A stretch of 64,000 nucleotides of DNA from an uncultured Clostridia bacterium (lineage in GTDB: Bacteria; Bacillota; Clostridia; Christensenellales; Borkfalkiaceae), in assembly GCA_944367045.1 (NCBI GenBank), contig CALVWI010000012.1, forward strand, positions 1-64,000, read 5' to 3'. Shown here one piece after another: positions 40,909 through 51,336 of this stretch. The notes below the pieces were generated by a model. The model was given only the letters and a program-made list of their open reading frames with translations. It had not been told where the DNA came from and ran no database searches. Made by a program: the position numbers and the translations under genes. The stretch's first letter is position 1. The number at the start of each line of letters is the position of its first letter.

Positions 40909-42815
40909 GCACGCACGAACACATCACCACCGCGCAGCTGGACGAGATCCGCGCGCGCAAGCATGACCTCATCGCCATCCGCCGCGCCGTTCAGGAGCAG
41001 GCGGAGAAGATCGCAGAGCACTCCACCTACCGCAAGCAGGTGCTCGTCTGCGGCGGTACGGGCTGCACGTCCTCTCACTCCATGAAGGTCATCGAGCAGC
41101 TCGAGAAGTCCTTAAAGGAGAACAACATCGACGACGTCATCGTCGTCAAGACGGGCTGCTTCGGCCTCTGCGCCCTCGGCCCCATCATGATCGTCTATCC
41201 CGAGGGCGCGTTCTACGCCCAGATGACGCCCGAACACGCCAAGACCGTCGTCGAACAGCACCTTGTCAAGGGCGGGCACATCGTCAAGGAGCTCCTCTAC
41301 CAGGGCACCGTGCACGAGGACGGCTCCATCATTCCCTTCGGCGAGACGCCCTTCTATAAGAAGCAGATGCGTATCGCGCTCCGCAACTGCGGCCTCATCG
41401 CGGCGGAGGATATCGAGGAGGCCATCGCGGCGGGCGACTATGCCGCGCTCGAGAAGGTGCTCACCTCCATGACGCCCGACGACGTCATCAACGAGATGCT
41501 CGCCTCCGGCCTTCGCGGCAGGGGCGGCGCGGGCTTCCCCACGGGCAGAAAGTGGTCGTTTGCAAAGGCTTCCCCCGGCGACATCAAGTACGTCTGCTGC
41601 AACGCTGACGAGGGCGACCCCGGCGCGTTCATGGACCGCTCCGTCCTCGAGGGCGACCCCCACTGCGTGCTCGAGGCCATGACCATCGCAGGCTATGCCA
41701 TCGGCGCGCATCAGGGCTATATCTATGTGCGTGCAGAGTACCCCGTCGCCGTCCAGCGCCTCCGCATCGCCATCGACCAGGCGCATGAGTACGGCCTTCT
41801 CGGCAAGAATATCTTGGGACTCGAGTTTGACTTCGATATCGAGATCCGTCTCGGCGCGGGCGCGTTCGTCTGCGGCGAGGAGACGGCGCTCATGACGAGT
41901 ATCGAGGGCCACCGCGGCGAGCCTCGTCCCCGTCCCCCCTTCCCCGCCGTCAAGGGCCTGTTCGGCAAGCCCACCATCTTGAACAACGTCGAGACGTGGG
42001 CGAACGTCAACCCCATCATCATGCGGGGCGCGAAGTGGTTCTCCTCCATCGGTACGGAGACCTCGCCCGGCACCAAGGTGTTCGCGCTCGGCGGCAAGAT
42101 CACCAACGTCGGCCTCGTGGAAGTTCCCATGGGCACCACTTTGCGCGAGATCGTCGAAGAGATCGGCGGCGGCATCCCCAACGGGAAGAAGTTCAAGGCG
42201 GCCCAGACGGGCGGTCCTTCGGGCGGCTGTATCCCCGCGGAGTGCATCGACACCCCCATCGACTACGACTCCCTGCTCGCCATCGGCTCGATGATGGGCA
42301 GCGGCGGCATGATTATCCTCGACGAGGACACCTGCATGGTGGACATCGCCAAGTTCTACCTCGAATTCACCGCGGACGAGAGCTGCGGCAAATGCACCCC
42401 CTGCCGCATCGGCACCAAGCGCCTTCTGCAGCTCCTCACGAAGATCACGGAGGGCAAGGGCGAGCCCGAGGACATCGTCAAGATCGAGGAACTTGCGGCG
42501 CACATGAAGCAGTCCTCCCTCTGCGCCCTCGGCCAAAGCGCGCCCAACCCCGTGCTCTCGACGCTCCGCTACTTCCGCAAGGAATACGAGGAGCACATCA
42601 TCGAGAAGAAGTGCTCGGCGGGCGTGTGCAAGGCGCTCATGACCTATTACATCATTCCCGACAAGTGCAAGGGCTGCACGCTTTGCGCGCGCAACTGCCC
42701 CGTCAAGGCGATCACGGGCTCCGTCAAGCAGCCGCACGTCATCGACACGAGCAAGTGCGTCAAGTGCGGGCTGTGCATGGCCAACTGTAAGTTCGGCGCC
42801 ATCGTGAGAAAGTGA
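40905..42815 (+). CDS. hydB: [FeFe] hydrogenase subunit HydB (NuoF-like, FMN/NADH)
   Basis: A 636-aa flavoprotein that binds FMN and NAD(H) and is the likely bifurcation site. Order: a thioredoxin-like [2Fe-2S] domain (VCGGTGCTSSHSMK, GCFGLCALGPIM, residues about 40-110); the FMN/NADH core (LRGRGGAGFPTGRKWSF); a [4Fe-4S] site (ESCGKCTPCRIG); and two C-terminal ferredoxin clusters (CKGCTLCARNCP and CVKCGLCMANC). The longer upstream frame is rejected because ATG 40905 overlaps the hydC stop and gives the expected N-terminus. Confidence 0.96.
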   Translation: MSTHEHITTAQLDEIRARKHDLIAIRRAVQEQAEKIAEHSTYRKQVLVCGGTGCTSSHSMKVIEQLEKSLKENNIDDVIVVKTGCFGLCALGPIMIVYPEGAFYAQMTPEHAKTVVEQHLVKGGHIVKELLYQGTVHEDGSIIPFGETPFYKKQMRIALRNCGLIAAEDIEEAIAAGDYAALEKVLTSMTPDDVINEMLASGLRGRGGAGFPTGRKWSFAKASPGDIKYVCCNADEGDPGAFMDRSVLEGDPHCVLEAMTIAGYAIGAHQGYIYVRAEYPVAVQRLRIAIDQAHEYGLLGKNILGLEFDFDIEIRLGAGAFVCGEETALMTSIEGHRGEPRPRPPFPAVKGLFGKPTILNNVETWANVNPIIMRGAKWFSSIGTETSPGTKVFALGGKITNVGLVEVPMGTTLREIVEEIGGGIPNGKKFKAAQTGGPSGGCIPAECIDTPIDYDSLLAIGSMMGSGGMIILDEDTCMVDIAKFYLEFTADESCGKCTPCRIGTKRLLQLLTKITEGKGEPEDIVKIEELAAHMKQSSLCALGQSAPNPVLSTLRYFRKEYEEHIIEKKCSAGVCKALMTYYIIPDKCKGCTLCARNCPVKAITGSVKQPHVIDTSKCVKCGLCMANCKFGAIVRK

Positions 42816-42823
42816 GGTGCATC

Positions 42824-44551
42824 ATGCAAGCAAAAATGGTAAATTTAAAGATCAATAATATTTCCGTCTCCGTGCCGGAGGGAACGACCATCCTCGAGGC
42901 CGCACGCAAGGCGCACATCGAGATCCCCACCCTCTGCTATCTGAAGGACGTCAGCTGCGTCGGCTCCTGCCGCATGTGCCTCGTCGAGGCCACGGGCGCG
43001 AGAGGGCTCGTCGCCGCGTGCGTCTACCCCGTTTCGGAGGGCATGGAGGTGCGCACCAACACCGAAAAGTGCCGCCAGAGCCGCAAGATGACCCTCGAGC
43101 TCATCCTCTCCAAGCACAAGAAGAAGTGCCTCTCCTGCGAGAGAAACCACAACTGCGAACTCCAGAAGCTCTCCCTCGGCTACAGCGTCGATGAGGACCG
43201 CTTCAAGGGCGAGGACTTCGTGCTCCCCATCGATACCTCGACGCCCTATGTCGTGCGCGACAACGACAAGTGCATCAATTGCATGCGCTGCGTCGCCGCC
43301 TGCCAGAAGCAGCACATCAACGCCATCGGCCCCATCGGCAGAGGCTTCCACGTGCACATCGGCTCGGCGTTCGACATGCCCCTCTCCGAATCGGTGTGCG
43401 TGGGCTGCGGACAGTGCATCGTCGCCTGCCCCGTCGGCGCGCTCTCCGAGAACTCCACCATCGAGGACGTGTGGAAGGCGCTCTCCGACCCCTCCAAGCA
43501 GGTCGTGTTCTTCACGGCGCCTTCCGTCCGCGCGACGCTCGGCGAGGCCTTCGATATGCCCGTCGGCACCAACGTCGAGGGCAAGATGGTCGCCGCCATC
43601 CGCCGTCTCGGCCCCGAGCACGTCTTCAACATGGACGTCACGGCCGACCTCACCATCATGGAGGAGGCGAGCGAGCTCATCAACCGCATCAAGACGGACA
43701 AGCCCATGCCCATGTTCACCTCCTGCTGCCCCGCATGGATCAAGTTCGTTGAGCAGCGTCACCCCGAGATGATCCCCCACCTCTCCACGTGCAAGTCGCC
43801 CCAGCAGATGTTCGGCGCGCTCTTAAAGAGCTATTGGTGCGAGAAGAACGGCATCGACCCCAAGAATCTGTACGTCGTGAGCGTCATCCCCTGCACGGCC
43901 AAGAAGTACGAGTGCACGCGCGAGGAGATGAAGGACGACGTGGATGCGGCCATCACCACGCGCGAACTTGCACGCATGATCAAGACGGCGGGCATCAAGT
44001 TTGCCGAACTTCCCGACGAGGAATTCGACAACCCGTTCGCAACGGCAACGGGCGGCGGCACCATCTTCGGCGCGACGGGCGGCGTCATGGAGGCGGCCCT
44101 CCGCACGGCTGCCCACATGCTGGACGGCAGCTTTGAAGTGCTCGATTTCTTCGCGGTCCGCGGCACCAACCCCATCAAGGAGGCGACTTACCTCGTCGCG
44201 GGCAACACCATCCGCGTCGCGGTCGCGAGCGGCCTTGCGAATGCCGAGACCATCATCCGTCAGATCGAGTCGGGAGAGAAGAAGTACGACTTCGTCGAGA
44301 TCATGGCGTGCCCGGGCGGGTGCGTCAACGGCGGCGGCCAGCCCACCCTTTCGGACAGCGTCCGCAACAACGTGGAGCTCAAGGAGACGCGCGCCAAAGC
44401 GCTCTACACCTCAGACACCAAGAATGCGCTTCGCCGCAGTTCGGATTCGCCCGTGATGGACGTCATCTACAACGACTACTTCGGCTTCCCCAACAGCCAC
44501 AAGGCGCACGAAATTTTGCACACGCACTACCACGCAGACAAGCGTATTTAA
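42824..44551 (+). CDS. hydA: [FeFe] hydrogenase catalytic subunit HydA
   Basis: A 575-aa hydrogenase carrying the H-cluster. From the N-terminus: a [2Fe-2S] domain (CYLKDVSCVGSCRMC), a His-ligated [4Fe-4S] segment (HKKKCLSCERNHNC), two [4Fe-4S] clusters (CINCMRCVAAC, CVGCGQCIVACP), then the H-domain motifs TSCCPAWIKF, IPCTAKKYEC and MACPGGCVNGGGQP. With hydC and hydB it matches the trimeric, group A3 type that couples NADH and reduced ferredoxin to hydrogen. GAGGTG precedes ATG 42824. Maturation genes hydEFG are not in this window. Confidence 0.97.
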   Translation: MQAKMVNLKINNISVSVPEGTTILEAARKAHIEIPTLCYLKDVSCVGSCRMCLVEATGARGLVAACVYPVSEGMEVRTNTEKCRQSRKMTLELILSKHKKKCLSCERNHNCELQKLSLGYSVDEDRFKGEDFVLPIDTSTPYVVRDNDKCINCMRCVAACQKQHINAIGPIGRGFHVHIGSAFDMPLSESVCVGCGQCIVACPVGALSENSTIEDVWKALSDPSKQVVFFTAPSVRATLGEAFDMPVGTNVEGKMVAAIRRLGPEHVFNMDVTADLTIMEEASELINRIKTDKPMPMFTSCCPAWIKFVEQRHPEMIPHLSTCKSPQQMFGALLKSYWCEKNGIDPKNLYVVSVIPCTAKKYECTREEMKDDVDAAITTRELARMIKTAGIKFAELPDEEFDNPFATATGGGTIFGATGGVMEAALRTAAHMLDGSFEVLDFFAVRGTNPIKEATYLVAGNTIRVAVASGLANAETIIRQIESGEKKYDFVEIMACPGGCVNGGGQPTLSDSVRNNVELKETRAKALYTSDTKNALRRSSDSPVMDVIYNDYFGFPNSHKAHEILHTHYHADKRI

Positions 44552-44573
44552 GTTGCATTTTTCGGGATAAAAA

Positions 44574-44605
44574 AGAGAGCACGGGATTCCGTGCTCTCTT
44601 TTTGT
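44574..44605 (+). terminator. Terminator of hydCBA
   Basis: Perfect AGAGAGCACGG / CCGTGCTCTCT stem with a GATT loop, then TTTTTG. Confidence 0.93.
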
Positions 44606-44638
44606 TTTTGCGGGCGACGTACTGATGGCCGGCGATGG

Positions 44639-46486
44639 TCAGATGACCGTCTTCCATGCGCCCCAGCTGCCCGAGGAATAGTTGCGGATGCGGATGGCGC
44701 AGTCGCTCTTTTCGGAGATGGCGAGCTGGGTGATGTAGTCCCCGTCGTCCGCATGCGAGAAGGTCATGAGGAACCAACGGCAGTTGGAGGCAGTGTTGGA
44801 CGAGGACGTGGGCGCGTTGGTGCAGGGGTCTGCGGACGAGCCCGAGACGTAATAACAGCCCGTATCGTCGAGCGTGTTGAAGTCGACGCCGCTCTGCTCC
44901 GTCCCGTTGAGCGGGAACTGCCGCTCGTTGCGCACGTTGTTGATGCCAAGATCGAACTTGCTGATGATGACATCGCCCGTCAGTCCGTTGACGGAGGAGA
45001 CCGCAGCTGCGGCAGGCAGGTCCTCGAGGTCGTTGTAGGAGCCCGTGAGCGCGACATCCGCAAGGCCTAAGGTGTATTTTGTGATGATGACATCGCCCGT
45101 CTCCCCGTTGACGGAAGTCACCGCAGCGGTCGGGATCGTGGGCTTATCCTCGAGGTCCTCATACGAGCCCGTGAGAGCGACGTCCGCAAGACCCAGCCCA
45201 TACTTACTGATGATGACATCGCCCGTCTCGCCGTTGACGGAGGTGACGGCGGCCGCGGCGGGCTTATCGACGAGGTCGTCGTACGAACCCGTGAGCGCGA
45301 CGTCGGCGAGGCCTAAGGTGTATTTTGTGATGATGACGTCGCCCGTCTCGCCGTTGACAGACGTGACGGCAGCCGCGGCGGGCTTATCGACGAGGTCGTC
45401 GTACGAACCCGTGAGCGCAACATCGGCAAGCCCTAAGGTGAATTTTGTGATAATGACGTCGCCCGTCTCGCCGTTGACGGAGGTCACCGCACCCCCGCCC
45501 ACCGAAGTCGGCTTGTCGGTGAGGTCGTTGTAAGAGCCTGTGAGCGCGACGTCCGCAAGGCCCAGATCGTACTTGCTGACGATGACATCGCCCGTCTCCC
45601 CGTTGACGGAAGTGACCGCAGCCGCGGCGGGCAGGTCCTCGAGGTCGTTGTAAGAGCCCGTGAGCGCGACGTCGGCGAGCCCTAAGGTGAATTTTGTGAT
45701 GATGACGTCGCCCGTCTCCCCGTTGACAGACGTGACGGCGGCCGCGGCGGGTTTATCGACGAGATCGTCGTACGAACCCGTGAGTGCGACGTCCGCAAGG
45801 CCGAGGTCATACTTGCTCACGATGACGTCGCCCGTCTCCCCGTTGACGGAGGTCACCGCGCCGCTGCTTCCGCCCGCAATGCCCGTGATGGCGGTGAGCG
45901 TGGTGCCGTCAAAGTAGCAGAGCGTATAGCCGCTCTCCTCCTTGCGGAAAAAGAGGCCGCCGTCCGCGAGAGTCGAGGAGGGCTGGGTCTGCCCCGTGGT
46001 GCCCATCTCGATGATGTGCTTGCCGCCCGTCACGAAGCCGTAGGCATTGACGTCCACGGAGGAGTAGCTCCCCGGCGTCACCTTCTGCGAGAGCACCGAG
46101 AAGTCGTACTCGTTCAGAAGGTCCAAGATCTGTTCATGGAGCGAGGCAGGCGGGGCCTCGTCGGGCTCACAGTACGCTCCCGCGAGGATACGGAAGCGGA
46201 CGAAGGAGCTCGCGATGCGCTTGCCGTTGCCGTCCGAGGAATAAACGCCCACGAGCGCGGTGTCGCACCCCTCCGACGTGACGGCGGGCATGTCGCAGTC
46301 GGTGCCCGTGAAGAGCTGCTCACGGCAGCCGCCCGCCCACAGGACGACCGCGACGCGCTGGGGATAATCCGCCCACTCGCTGTCGAAATCAAAGTGCAGG
46401 CGGTAACTCTGTTCATTGAAAGAGACGATGTCGGAAAAGTCGCTCTCGGCGTGCTTTTCCCTCACCCTGATGGTGATGTTGGCCAT
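44639..46486 (-). CDS. Phage tail-fibre-like repeat protein (orphan)
   Basis: A 615-aa protein with no signal peptide or membrane span. The N-terminal ~130 residues (MANITIRVREKHAESDFSDI...) resemble the beta-sandwich N-terminus of phage baseplate/upper-fibre proteins. Eight tandem ~40-residue repeats follow, the last degenerate: AVTSVNGETGDVI, a (S/T)K(Y/F)xLGLADVALTGSY part and a DLxDxP linker. This GDV...LGL repeat is typical of phage fibre shafts. The C-terminal ~100 residues, ending GSWGAWKTVI, look like a pyocin-knob domain. GGGAGG precedes ATG 46486, with an extended -10 (TGCTACGAT) upstream. No other phage gene is near. It may be a domesticated fibre, an adhesin or a relic. Confidence 0.85.
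   Translation of the reverse strand: MANITIRVREKHAESDFSDIVSFNEQSYRLHFDFDSEWADYPQRVAVVLWAGGCREQLFTGTDCDMPAVTSEGCDTALVGVYSSDGNGKRIASSFVRFRILAGAYCEPDEAPPASLHEQILDLLNEYDFSVLSQKVTPGSYSSVDVNAYGFVTGGKHIIEMGTTGQTQPSSTLADGGLFFRKEESGYTLCYFDGTTLTAITGIAGGSSGAVTSVNGETGDVIVSKYDLGLADVALTGSYDDLVDKPAAAAVTSVNGETGDVIITKFTLGLADVALTGSYNDLEDLPAAAAVTSVNGETGDVIVSKYDLGLADVALTGSYNDLTDKPTSVGGGAVTSVNGETGDVIITKFTLGLADVALTGSYDDLVDKPAAAAVTSVNGETGDVIITKYTLGLADVALTGSYDDLVDKPAAAAVTSVNGETGDVIISKYGLGLADVALTGSYEDLEDKPTIPTAAVTSVNGETGDVIITKYTLGLADVALTGSYNDLEDLPAAAAVSSVNGLTGDVIISKFDLGINNVRNERQFPLNGTEQSGVDFNTLDDTGCYYVSGSSADPCTNAPTSSSNTASNCRWFLMTFSHADDGDYITQLAISEKSDCAIRIRNYSSGSWGAWKTVI
44942..45860 (-). repeat. Eight tandem ~120-bp coding repeats
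   Basis: The fibre-shaft repeats are also repeated at DNA level with a period near 120 bp. Variants KYDL, KFTL, KYTL and KYGL are mixed and linkers differ (PAAA, PTSVGGG, PTIPT), which suggests duplication and recombination between units. Confidence 0.9.
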
Positions 46487-46553
46487 AAATTTTCCTCCCG
46501 ATATCTTTGCCTCCATCGTAGCACGATTCGGGAAAAATTGGGCGTTACATGAC

Positions 46554-46577
46554 AAAAACCGCGGAAATTTCCGCGGT
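46554..46577 (-). terminator. Terminator of purB
   Basis: Palindromic ACCGCGGAAATTTCCGCGGT followed by T's on the minus strand, 20 nt after the purB stop. Confidence 0.85.
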
Positions 46578-46598
46578 CTTGTCGGTTTTTGAAGGGCT

Positions 46599-48035
46599 TT
46601 AAACGCGAACTTCGCCCGTTGCGCCGAGGACGGCGCGGTACTTTTCGAGGATGGGATCGATCTCGTTCTCGATGAATTCCACCGTCTGATGAGGGGCTCT
46701 GCCGATGAAGTTCTTGGCTTCGAGGATGCTGTCGAGCTTATCGTGCGCGGCGTTGAAGAGCGGGTCCTTGCGGATGCGGTCGAGAAGGTCGTTCTCCCCG
46801 CCGTTCACCTTGACGTTCGCGCCCGCCTCCTGCGAGAGTTCGCGGATGCGCTCGTGCAGCACCTGCCTGTCCCCCCCTGCCTTGACGCACTCCATCATGA
46901 TGTTCTCGGTCGCCATGAAGGGAAGCTCCTGCGCGATGTGCTTTGCGATGACCTTGTCATACACGACGAGGTTCTCCGCAACGTTCATGTAGATGGTGAG
47001 GACGGCGTCTGCGGTGAGGAAGGCCTGCGCGTTGACGATGCGGCGGTTTGCCGAGTCGTCGAGGGTGCGCTCGAACCACTGCGTCGATGCCGTGACCGCC
47101 GAGTTCATGGGGAGCGAGATGAGGTAGCGCGCGAGCGAGCCCATGCGCTCCGAACGCATCGGGTTGCGCTTGTAGGCCATCGCCGAGGAACCCACCTGCG
47201 TCTTTTCGAAGGGCTCCTCCACCTCCTTCATGTGCTGCAGAAGGCGGATGTCGTTCGAGAATTTGTAGGCGCTCTGAGCGATCTGCGAGAGGACGCAGAG
47301 GACGTTGTAGTCGAATTTTCTCGGGTAGGTCTGCCCGGTGACGCCGTACACCTTGTCGTAGCCCATCTTCTTGACGACGCGCTTTTCGAGCTCCTTGACC
47401 TTGTTCTCGTCGCCGTCAAAGAGTTCCAAAAAGCTTGCCTGCGTGCCCGTCGTGCCCTTGACGCCGCGCAGCTTGAAGTGCGCCTTGAGGTTCTGCAGGC
47501 TCTCGTAGTCGAGCATGAGGTCCTGCAGCCAGAGCGTCGCCCTCTTCCCCACGGTGGTGAGCTGAGCGGGCTGAAGGTGGGTGTAACCGAGCGTCGGGAG
47601 ATCCTTATACTTGAGGGCGAAGGTGCGGAGCTTGTCCATGACGTTGACGAGCTTGTTCTCGATGATATCGAGGCCGTCGTGCATGATGATGAGCTCGGAA
47701 TTGCAGTCCACGAAACAGCTCGTGGCGCCCAAATGGATGATGCCCTTTGCGGAGGGAGCGACGTCGCCGAACGCCGCGACGTGCGCCATGACGTCGTGCC
47801 GCTTCTGGCGCTCGTACTCCTCGGCGCGCTCGTAGTCGATGTCGTCGATGTGCGCCTTCAGCTCGTCCACCTGCTCCTGCGTGATGGGAAGGCCGAGCTC
47901 CATCTCGCTCTCGGCGAGGGCGACCCACAGCTTTCTCCACAGGCGGAAGCGCTTCTCGTCACCAAAGTTGATGAGCATCTCGCGGCTCGCATAGCGGGTG
48001 GTCAGGGGGTTCTCATAGAATAGTTTGTCAGACAT
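46599..48035 (-). CDS. purB: Adenylosuccinate lyase
   Basis: A 478-aa enzyme of the fumarase/aspartase superfamily that releases fumarate from SAICAR and adenylosuccinate in purine synthesis. The superfamily signature is SSAMAYKRNPMRSERM. The substrate regions GYTHLQPAQLTTVGKRA and GVKGTTGTQASFLELF are present. The length is that of the longer, eukaryote-like PurB group. TTAGGAGAG precedes the ATG. It sits downstream of comEB-ppiB with a TGTC-GACA dyad in between. Confidence 0.97.
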   Translation of the reverse strand: MSDKLFYENPLTTRYASREMLINFGDEKRFRLWRKLWVALAESEMELGLPITQEQVDELKAHIDDIDYERAEEYERQKRHDVMAHVAAFGDVAPSAKGIIHLGATSCFVDCNSELIIMHDGLDIIENKLVNVMDKLRTFALKYKDLPTLGYTHLQPAQLTTVGKRATLWLQDLMLDYESLQNLKAHFKLRGVKGTTGTQASFLELFDGDENKVKELEKRVVKKMGYDKVYGVTGQTYPRKFDYNVLCVLSQIAQSAYKFSNDIRLLQHMKEVEEPFEKTQVGSSAMAYKRNPMRSERMGSLARYLISLPMNSAVTASTQWFERTLDDSANRRIVNAQAFLTADAVLTIYMNVAENLVVYDKVIAKHIAQELPFMATENIMMECVKAGGDRQVLHERIRELSQEAGANVKVNGGENDLLDRIRKDPLFNAAHDKLDSILEAKNFIGRAPHQTVEFIENEIDPILEKYRAVLGATGEVRV

Positions 48036-48075
48036 AATACTCTCCTAAAGTCCAAAAAACGAAAGTTTGATACCA

Positions 48076-48092
48076 ATTATGTCAGACATAAT
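48076..48092. promoter_or_regulatory. Perfect dyad ATTATGTC-A-GACATAAT upstream of purB
   Basis: An 8-bp perfect inverted repeat around one base, about 40 nt before the purB start, just downstream of a TATACT -10-like element on the minus strand. The core TATGTC-N-GACATA is the same as upstream of thrS. Confidence 0.45.
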
Positions 48093-48109
48093 CAGTATAT
48101 TGCATTGTT

Positions 48110-48628
48110 TCAGACGATTTTTTCAGGTTCGGGGTAGGTTTCGCCGAAGGTCTCCGTCGTCACCTTCTTCATGCGCTGCTCCTTTAAGGGCTTGTCGCGG
48201 AAGTCGGTCTCAGTCGTTGCGATGGCGTCCACCGCTTCCATCCCCTCGATGACCTTGCCGAAGGCGGCGTACTGGCCGTCGAGATAGGGAGCTGCGGCGT
48301 GCATCACGAAGAACTGCGAGCCCGCCGAGTCGGGGTGCTGCGCACGCGCCATGGAGAGGACGCCGCGCTCATGGCGGATGGGATTTTCAAAGCCGTTCGC
48401 TTTGAACTCCCCTTTGATGTGGTAGCCCGGGCCGCCCGTGCCGACGCCCTTGGGGTCTCCCCCCTGGATCATGAAGCCTTCGATGACGCGGTGAAAGATG
48501 ATGCCGTCATAGAAGCCCTTTTGGACGAGCGAGAGGAAGTTCCTCACAGTGTTGGGAGCGAGCTCGGGATAGAGCTCGGCGCGGAAGACGGAGCCGTCCT
48601 CCATTTCAAACGTGACGATGGGATTCAT
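48110..48628 (-). CDS. ppiB: Cyclophilin-type peptidyl-prolyl isomerase
   Basis: A 172-aa single-domain cyclophilin without a signal peptide, so cytoplasmic; it speeds proline isomerisation. Motifs are GIIFHRVIEGFMIQGGDPKGVGTGG, with catalytic Arg, then AGSQFFVMHA and DGQYAAFGKV. AAGGAGATACT precedes the ATG. It starts 9 nt after the comEB stop, so the two form an operon. Confidence 0.96.
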   Translation of the reverse strand: MNPIVTFEMEDGSVFRAELYPELAPNTVRNFLSLVQKGFYDGIIFHRVIEGFMIQGGDPKGVGTGGPGYHIKGEFKANGFENPIRHERGVLSMARAQHPDSAGSQFFVMHAAAPYLDGQYAAFGKVIEGMEAVDAIATTETDFRDKPLKEQRMKKVTTETFGETYPEPEKIV

Positions 48629-48637
48629 AGTATCTCC

Positions 48638-49087
48638 TTATTTTAAATCGGAATATTTTTCGATGACGGTGCCCGCCTCCGAGAAGAGCTGCATGGAGAA
48701 CTCGTCGGGGTAGCCTTCGTCGTAGACGACGCGTTTGATGCCTGCGTTGATGATCATCTTCGCGCAGATGACGCAGGGCTGATGGGTGCAGTATAAAGTC
48801 GCGCCCATGATGTTGATGCCGTACTTGGCGGCCTGGATGATGGCGTTCTGCTCCGCGTGGACGCCGTAGCACAGCTCCGCGCGCGTGCCGCTGGGGATCG
48901 CAAGCTTCTCGCGAAGGCACTCCCCTTTCTCCATACACGAGGGAATGCCCGCAGGTGCACCGTTGTAGCCCGTCGTCATGACGCGCTTGTCGCGCACGAT
49001 GACCGCGCCCACCTTGCGGCGAAAACAGCTCGCCCATCCGCCGACGTGGTGTGCAAGTTCCATGAAGCGTTCATCCCATTTATCCAT
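48638..49087 (-). CDS. comEB: Deoxycytidylate (dCMP) deaminase
   Basis: A 149-aa zinc deaminase supplying dUMP for thymidylate synthesis. Zinc ligands and catalytic Glu are H77/E79 (VHAEQNAI) and C105/C108 (PCVICAK). An extra metal-type segment (GIPSCMEKGECLRE) is typical of the ComEB/dCMP deaminase branch. GGGGGATACAGG precedes the ATG. First gene of comEB-ppiB(-purB). Confidence 0.95.
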   Translation of the reverse strand: MDKWDERFMELAHHVGGWASCFRRKVGAVIVRDKRVMTTGYNGAPAGIPSCMEKGECLREKLAIPSGTRAELCYGVHAEQNAIIQAAKYGINIMGATLYCTHQPCVICAKMIINAGIKRVVYDEGYPDEFSMQLFSEAGTVIEKYSDLK

Positions 49088-49128
49088 CCTGTATCCCCCT
49101 TTGAGCCAAAAGGCCGCTTTTTAACCAA

Positions 49129-49157
49129 ATTATAGCGATTTTTTCGGGGAAAGTCAA
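49129..49157 (-). promoter_or_regulatory. Promoter of comEB-ppiB
   Basis: TTGACT (49152-49157), 17 nt, TATAAT (49129-49134) on the minus strand. Confidence 0.87.
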
Positions 49158-49231
49158 CCTCCCTTGCATATCCCTCGGCAATGCGCGCGAAAAATCAGGA
49201 AAAAATTGCCAAAAAATCGGCACATCTCCGT

Positions 49232-49259
49232 TTGAGCGCACTTCGGGGGCGTTTATAAT
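49232..49259 (+). promoter_or_regulatory. Promoter of groESL
   Basis: TTGAGC (49232-49237), 16 nt, TATAAT (49254-49259). A CGGCGAA/TTCGCCG hairpin (49288-49304) lies in the leader. No CIRCE (TTAGCACTC-N9-GAGTGCTAA) element is seen. Confidence 0.7.
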
Positions 49260-49322
49260 AGAAGGGAAAAAGGCAGAAAGCCAAATTCGGCGAACTTTTC
49301 GCCGTCTTTCAAGGAGGTCAGT

Positions 49323-49610
49323 ATGAACATCAAACCATTGTTCGACAAGGTCGTCGTCGAAGCGGCGAATGTCGAAGAGAAGACGAAGAGCGGGTTTATC
49401 CTCCCCGCATCGGCGCAGGAGAAGCCGCAGACGTGCGTGGTCGTTGCAGTCGGCCCCGGCGGTGTCATCGACGGCAAAGAAGTCACCATGCAGGTGAAGG
49501 TCGGCGACAAGGTGCTCTGCTCCAAGTATGCAGGCACGGACTTTAAGGTGGACGGCAAGGAATTCACCATCATCAAGCAGAGCGATATCCTCGCCATCGT
49601 CGAGGACTAA
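49323..49610 (+). CDS. groES: Co-chaperonin GroES
   Basis: A 95-aa subunit of the heptameric lid of the GroEL chamber. It starts MNIKPLFDKVVVEA, has the mobile loop EEKTKSGFILPASAQEKPQ, and ends in the core VGDKVLCSKYAGTDFKVDGKEFTII. AAGGAGGTC precedes the ATG. It is 22 nt upstream of groEL in the usual order. Confidence 0.98.
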   Translation: MNIKPLFDKVVVEAANVEEKTKSGFILPASAQEKPQTCVVVAVGPGGVIDGKEVTMQVKVGDKVLCSKYAGTDFKVDGKEFTIIKQSDILAIVED

Positions 49611-49617
49611 CATTTAA

Positions 49618-51261
<1,644 letters not shown>

Positions 51262-51293
51262 TGAATGAACCCCTCCTTTGAATAAATGATGAA

Positions 51294-51330
51294 GCGCCGC
51301 CTAAGGCTTAAAGCCTTAGGCGGCGCTTTT
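51294..51330 (+). terminator. Terminator of groESL
   Basis: Perfect 16-bp stem beginning GCGCCGCCTAAGGCTT, single-base loop, followed by TTTTG. Confidence 0.9.
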
Positions 51331-51336
51331 GTTTTG

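Noticed and set aside
41112..42737. 541-codon leftward frame opposite hydB
   Set aside because: Shadow frame; hydB has all cofactor motifs and operon context.
44942..45860. Regular repeats resembling a CRISPR or satellite array
   Set aside because: Period is about 120 bp and in frame, and encodes protein shaft repeats; there are no short identical repeats with unique spacers.
44639..46486. A prophage
   Set aside because: Only one phage-like gene is present; no integrase, portal, capsid, lysis genes or attachment-site repeats were seen.
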